Both the position numbers and the translations under genes were made by a program. A stretch of 61,934 bases of DNA. It comes from Pelomyxa schiedti (taxonomy: Eukaryota > Evosea > Pelobiontida > Pelomyxidae). Where the stretch lies: the NCBI GenBank assembly GCA_020536535.1, contig JAHLWZ010000879.1, forward strand, positions 1-61,934, given 5' to 3'. Under the pieces are notes generated by a model. It was not told where the DNA came from and ran no database searches. It was given only the letters and a program-made list of their open reading frames with translations. Shown piece after piece: positions 59,074-61,934 of this stretch. Numbering within the stretch: the stretch's first letter is position 1; the number at the start of each line of letters is the position of its first letter.

Positions 59074-59097
59074 CATTTGCACACCGGTGTGCAAATG
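59074..59097. repeat. 24-bp perfect palindrome at element junction
   Basis: CATTTGC, then ACACCGGTGT, then GCAAATG: the right end of copy A and left end of copy B sharing a single 10-bp palindrome. Confidence 0.85.
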
Positions 59098-60256
59098 TGA
59101 TGAGAATGAGGCCTTCATTTCGTCAGGCATGAAGCCCCAAATTTTGAAAAACCGCGTACAAAAAACTGGAGCGGGCAGGAGTTTTTACACTTGGGAGGGG
59201 TCGTTTGTTTGCGGTTGGCGTTGGGGAGGAAAAAGGAAAAAAAACAAAAAATCTATCGTTTGGGTCCACTATGCCGGTGTTTCAAGTGCTTGAGGATGCA
59301 TGCACTCCCACTTATTGCCAGTTTCCCTCTTGCACAATTTTCAACATCCCTTCTTAACGCCTTTTCACTCTTCATCTCATACTTCACAGTTTCGGCCTCT
59401 CAATCCCAGCAGCGTACCACCGTTTTCAAGTTTCTCCTCCTGAAAGGGCTCCGCCATTGGTATGCTTATTTATTTATTAATGTAATTTACTTTAATTTAA
59501 ACACCTCAGTCAGTATTTTTTTTGTTTCTCACTTTGTCTCCTGCTATTTAAGTTTGTTTTATTTCGTTTTCGTTTTTGTTTAGTTTGGTTTTGTTTTTTA
59601 TTCTTGTTCCCACATCAACACAGGTCCTTGAAGATAATGATGCAGGGGCGCTGGTGCTCTGGTAGGTTTCCATTTATCTTCTCTGTTTTTCTTTTTCGAC
59701 TTCTCACATTTGATAACCAGGTGGTGTTTTAGATATTAGTTGAGAGGCAGACAGGAGCAGGGAGACCTGAAGGCATAAGTGGGCACGCACCCAGAAGAAT
59801 GTGTGTGCAGCTCAGCTCCATTCCAGCGGTATTCCTCTTCTTTGAGTTACCCAATATACTCACCTCCAATCTCTAGATCCTTTCCCGCACTCAGCCTGTA
59901 TGCAGTGGGAGTGCTGGCATCGGAGCCCTTTGACTTCCAGCAGCTTGGCCGCTGGTATGTTTCTTCTTTTCCTCGTTTCACCTTGTCCTACTTGTACCAT
60001 GGTAAATCCCCCTCTCCCTTTTCATCATCACCCCACTGAAACATAATAGGTACCCTGGACTGACGCCGCCCAGGAGAATGGTGTGCAGCTCTGCTCCGCG
60101 TTCCTCAGGTTTTCACTTTCAGTGTCCCCCCAGTATGGCCTCACCTCCACTCCCAGGTTTTTTTTTTCCCGCATTCAAACGTCTTCGATGCATTTCCAGC
60201 ACCTTCCTCACTTGGCCCCTACATGCCAGAGTCCACTTCTCCCCTGATGTGCCCTG

Positions 60257-60283
60257 GCCTGAAGTCGATTTTCGACTTCAGGC
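60257..60283. repeat. perfect 12-bp-stem hairpin in copy B
   Basis: GCCTGAAGTCGA and TCGACTTCAGGC arms with a 3-nt loop, followed directly by a run of about 18 A. Conserved with copy A apart from loop changes. Confidence 0.75.
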
Positions 60284-61395
60284 AAAAAAAAAAAAAAAAA
60301 AGCGTCATTAAAGTGCTAAACTCCCCTTCTCCAAATTGGTATTGTTTTTTTCCCACTTTAGAGCAGGATTGGAGTGTGAGATTTGGGGGGCACGGTGTGG
60401 GGAAGTAGAGTGAGAATGTGGGTGGGTGAGTGGAAGTCTGGCCTGGTGTGATGCTCATTCCAGCAGTGGAGGTAACTGTTATTGCTGAGTTGGGCGATTA
60501 GAAAAAGGGAGACAGTACCTTGGTGACATCCTATTCTCAGCCGGAAATCCCACAACCTAAATAAAGTATGTCAGACTGAAGAAAGAAAAAAGAAGCCACA
60601 CATACCAGTGTGACAAGGTGCGGAAATGCAGAAAGGATGTGGAGGAGGAGCCCACATGTTTCCAGGACCTGGCATGCACTGTCTGTATCTAATAGCCCTG
60701 AGTGTGGTATGCCGACACAAAGGGACAGGAACGTTGACCTCAGCTGTCATCTCAGTAAGTCCATCATCTAGTACACAAGGTGAAACTGGGAAAAAGAAGA
60801 AATAAGAAATATACCAGTGGCCACTGGAAATGAATGTGGTCCTCTGGATTAGGTCATCTAAAGGGAAGATGAGCGGCATGAAGTAGAGAGTGATTGGATA
60901 ACTGTGGGCTCAATTGTCAGCTCTGCTCCCTGTTCCTGTCTGTGTCTGCAATGTCCCCAGCACCAGCTGGTTTTCAAATGTAAGAACGCGAAAAAGAAAA
61001 ACAGAGAAGGTACATGCAGTTCCAGCTTGGTCCATAGAAGTCCCACAGCCAACGGTGTCATGTCACCAACTCTCTGTTTTGAGGTGGGAAACTTGGAGAG
61101 GGAAAAAAAAAGAAAAAAAGCATGCCTGAGGTAACATGCACCGTATATAAACACCATCACGTTGTACTTCCGCAACACCCACACACATTGGCACGATGCG
61201 TCACCAGCATGGTGTCACCAACACACCTGTTATTTTTCTTTGTTTTTCTGTTTTCTCTCCCCAAGTTCCAACCGCAAAATTGCGAACCCCACCAAGTGTA
61301 AAGAGCCCCCCAAACTCCGATTTTTTGATGGTGGTATTTTCAAAAAACGCCTCATCAACCTGTCATTTTTAATGCTCAATTCTCCGGTCATTTGC

Positions 61396-61405
61396 ACACC
61401 GGTGT
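61396..61405. repeat. terminal 10-bp palindrome (right)
   Basis: ACACCGGTGT at the right edge of copy B, followed by unrelated AGGGGAAAAAGGG flank. Confidence 0.7.
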
Positions 61406-61934
61406 AGGGGAAAAAGGGATGCATACACCAACGCGATACAGAAGCGTATTAAGTTAACTGGAGTGCAAGTCAAAGGAGAAAAACAGAATTTGTTAGTGAG
61501 TAAGGCAGTGTGAAGCTGCCCGATTTTGCCGGGAGTTGTTGGGCGGTTGGTGTGGCGGCAGCGCGTTGAATCGGGTCTCACAGCGGCTGCGCGGCCTTGA
61601 ACATAAATGGGTTTGATTGTTCAGTGGCTTGTGACTTTTTATTATCATCACAACCACCAAAAAAATCGATGAGGGGTGGCCATGCCAGTAGTGGACAAGC
61701 AGTACTCTCCCATTTGCTTTTTGTTGTCTTCTTCACCACAACTGTTCTATTTGCTTGTTTATTATTTTATGTATCGGAGTGGTGTTTTTGATTTTATTAT
61801 TTAACAAATTATTTTTAAATAATTATAATGTATGAACTTCTTTATAAATAATTTTAATTACCAGTTCTTTTTTCCCCATTCCACATTACACCAGTATTTA
61901 TGGCAGCTTTCCACCAGTATGTGGCTTCTTCTTT
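61406..61934. other. right flank, no firm gene
   Basis: Outside the element. A minus-strand open stretch at about 61430-61600 (RCRHTNRPTTPGKIGQLHTA) could be a 5' exon of a gene, possibly the one interrupted at 56711, but this is speculative. The remainder to the window end is AT-rich with TTATTTAA-type runs. Confidence 0.3.

Larger units (their letters stand above)
56737..59090. mobile_element. inverted-repeat element, copy A
   Basis: Left end ACACCGGTGTGCAAATG is matched by CATTTGCACACCGGTGT at the right end. Sequence homology between the ends continues imperfectly for about 150 bp inward: left GGAGCTGGCAGGAGTTTTTA against the inverted right GGAGTTTGAAGGGCTCTTTA, then TTTGCGGTTGG in both. 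The element is about 2.35 kb. It has no long open frame, but several short blocks sit between splice-like signals conserved with copy B (for example GTAGGTTTCCATTTATCTTC after an acidic block). Long imperfect terminal repeats with 10-bp flanking repeats resemble Mutator-like or other cut-and-paste DNA elements. It is probably non-autonomous. Confidence 0.75.
59081..61405. mobile_element. inverted-repeat element, copy B
   Basis: Colinear with copy A along its whole length. It starts at the shared ACACCGGTGT (59081-59090) and ends at ACACCGGTGT 61396-61405. Conserved blocks include the first ~150 bp, the 59620-59720 region, the AGAAGAATGTGTGTGCAGCT area, the hairpin near 60257, and the final ~160 bp. 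Divergence is moderate, with indels such as an extra ~45 bp near 59330, so the two copies are not a very recent duplication. No long open frame. Confidence 0.75.

Noticed and set aside
1..61934. tRNA or rRNA genes
   Set aside because: No cloverleaf-like blocks (A/B box pairs with matching arms) or rRNA segments were noticed by eye; a tRNAscan or rRNA covariance search would be decisive.

Overview
The window is nuclear DNA of a unicellular eukaryote. Nearly every gene is cut by short GT-AG introns (about 35-75 bp), genes lie head-to-head or tail-to-tail with 100-500 bp between them, and AATAAA-type signals follow several stop codons. The gene set fits an amoebozoan: DOCK-type RhoGEF, TKL-type kinase, Cache-domain receptor cyclase, Arp2, Rab fusion, F-box/LRR protein. 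An archamoeba such as Pelomyxa or Mastigamoeba is my best guess, from overall style and from a recurrent family with an RCGAxSP motif; the sequence alone does not prove it. No prokaryotic operons, CRISPR arrays, rRNA or convincing tRNA were seen.

Layout. 0.2-1.2 kb: fragmentary coding blocks. 1.3-4.6 kb: two unfamiliar plus-strand genes (a possible transcription factor and a Lys/Ser-rich protein). 4.7-6.3 kb (minus): single-exon member of the RCGAxSP family. 6.5-15.8 kb (plus): large, heavily spliced Rav1/DmX-like (rabconnectin-3) gene. 15.9-17.2 kb: unknown gene. 17.6-23.1 kb (plus): DOCK-family RhoGEF with a coiled-coil and Ser/Pro-rich tail. 23.2-27.6 kb (minus): Utp21/WDR36. 27.6-29.3 kb: AT-rich, repeat-bearing intergenic DNA. 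29.3-31.2 kb (plus): unknown spliced gene. 31.4-33.4 kb (minus): TKL-type kinase. 33.7-34.8 kb (plus): second RCGAxSP-family member, broken at its 3' end. 34.8-38.4 kb (plus): RING / B-box-like / duplicated novel domain / Rab GTPase fusion. 38.6-41.5 kb (minus): transmembrane receptor cyclase. 41.9-43.2 kb (minus): cyclin Y-like. 43.4-45.7 kb (plus): TBC1D22-like RabGAP. 46.2-48.7 kb (plus): MFS transporter. 48.9-53.3 kb (minus): F-box/LRR protein with proline-rich tail. 53.5-55.1 kb (minus): Arp2. 55.2-56.7 kb: two small unfamiliar genes. 56.7-61.4 kb: two tandem copies of a ~2.35-kb inverted-repeat element that share one terminus. 61.4-61.9 kb: flank.

Functionally this is a mixed eukaryotic neighbourhood, with no evident pathway cluster. 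Themes recur: membrane traffic and small GTPases (Rav1/DmX-like, DOCK, TBC, Rab fusion), signalling (kinase, cyclase, cyclin Y), actin (Arp2) and ribosome biogenesis (Utp21). The most unusual items are the E3-like/Rab fusion with a duplicated unknown domain, the short DOCK architecture and the tandem inverted-repeat element. For spliced genes, coordinates run from start to stop codon and include introns; exon junctions were chosen by eye from phase and homology.
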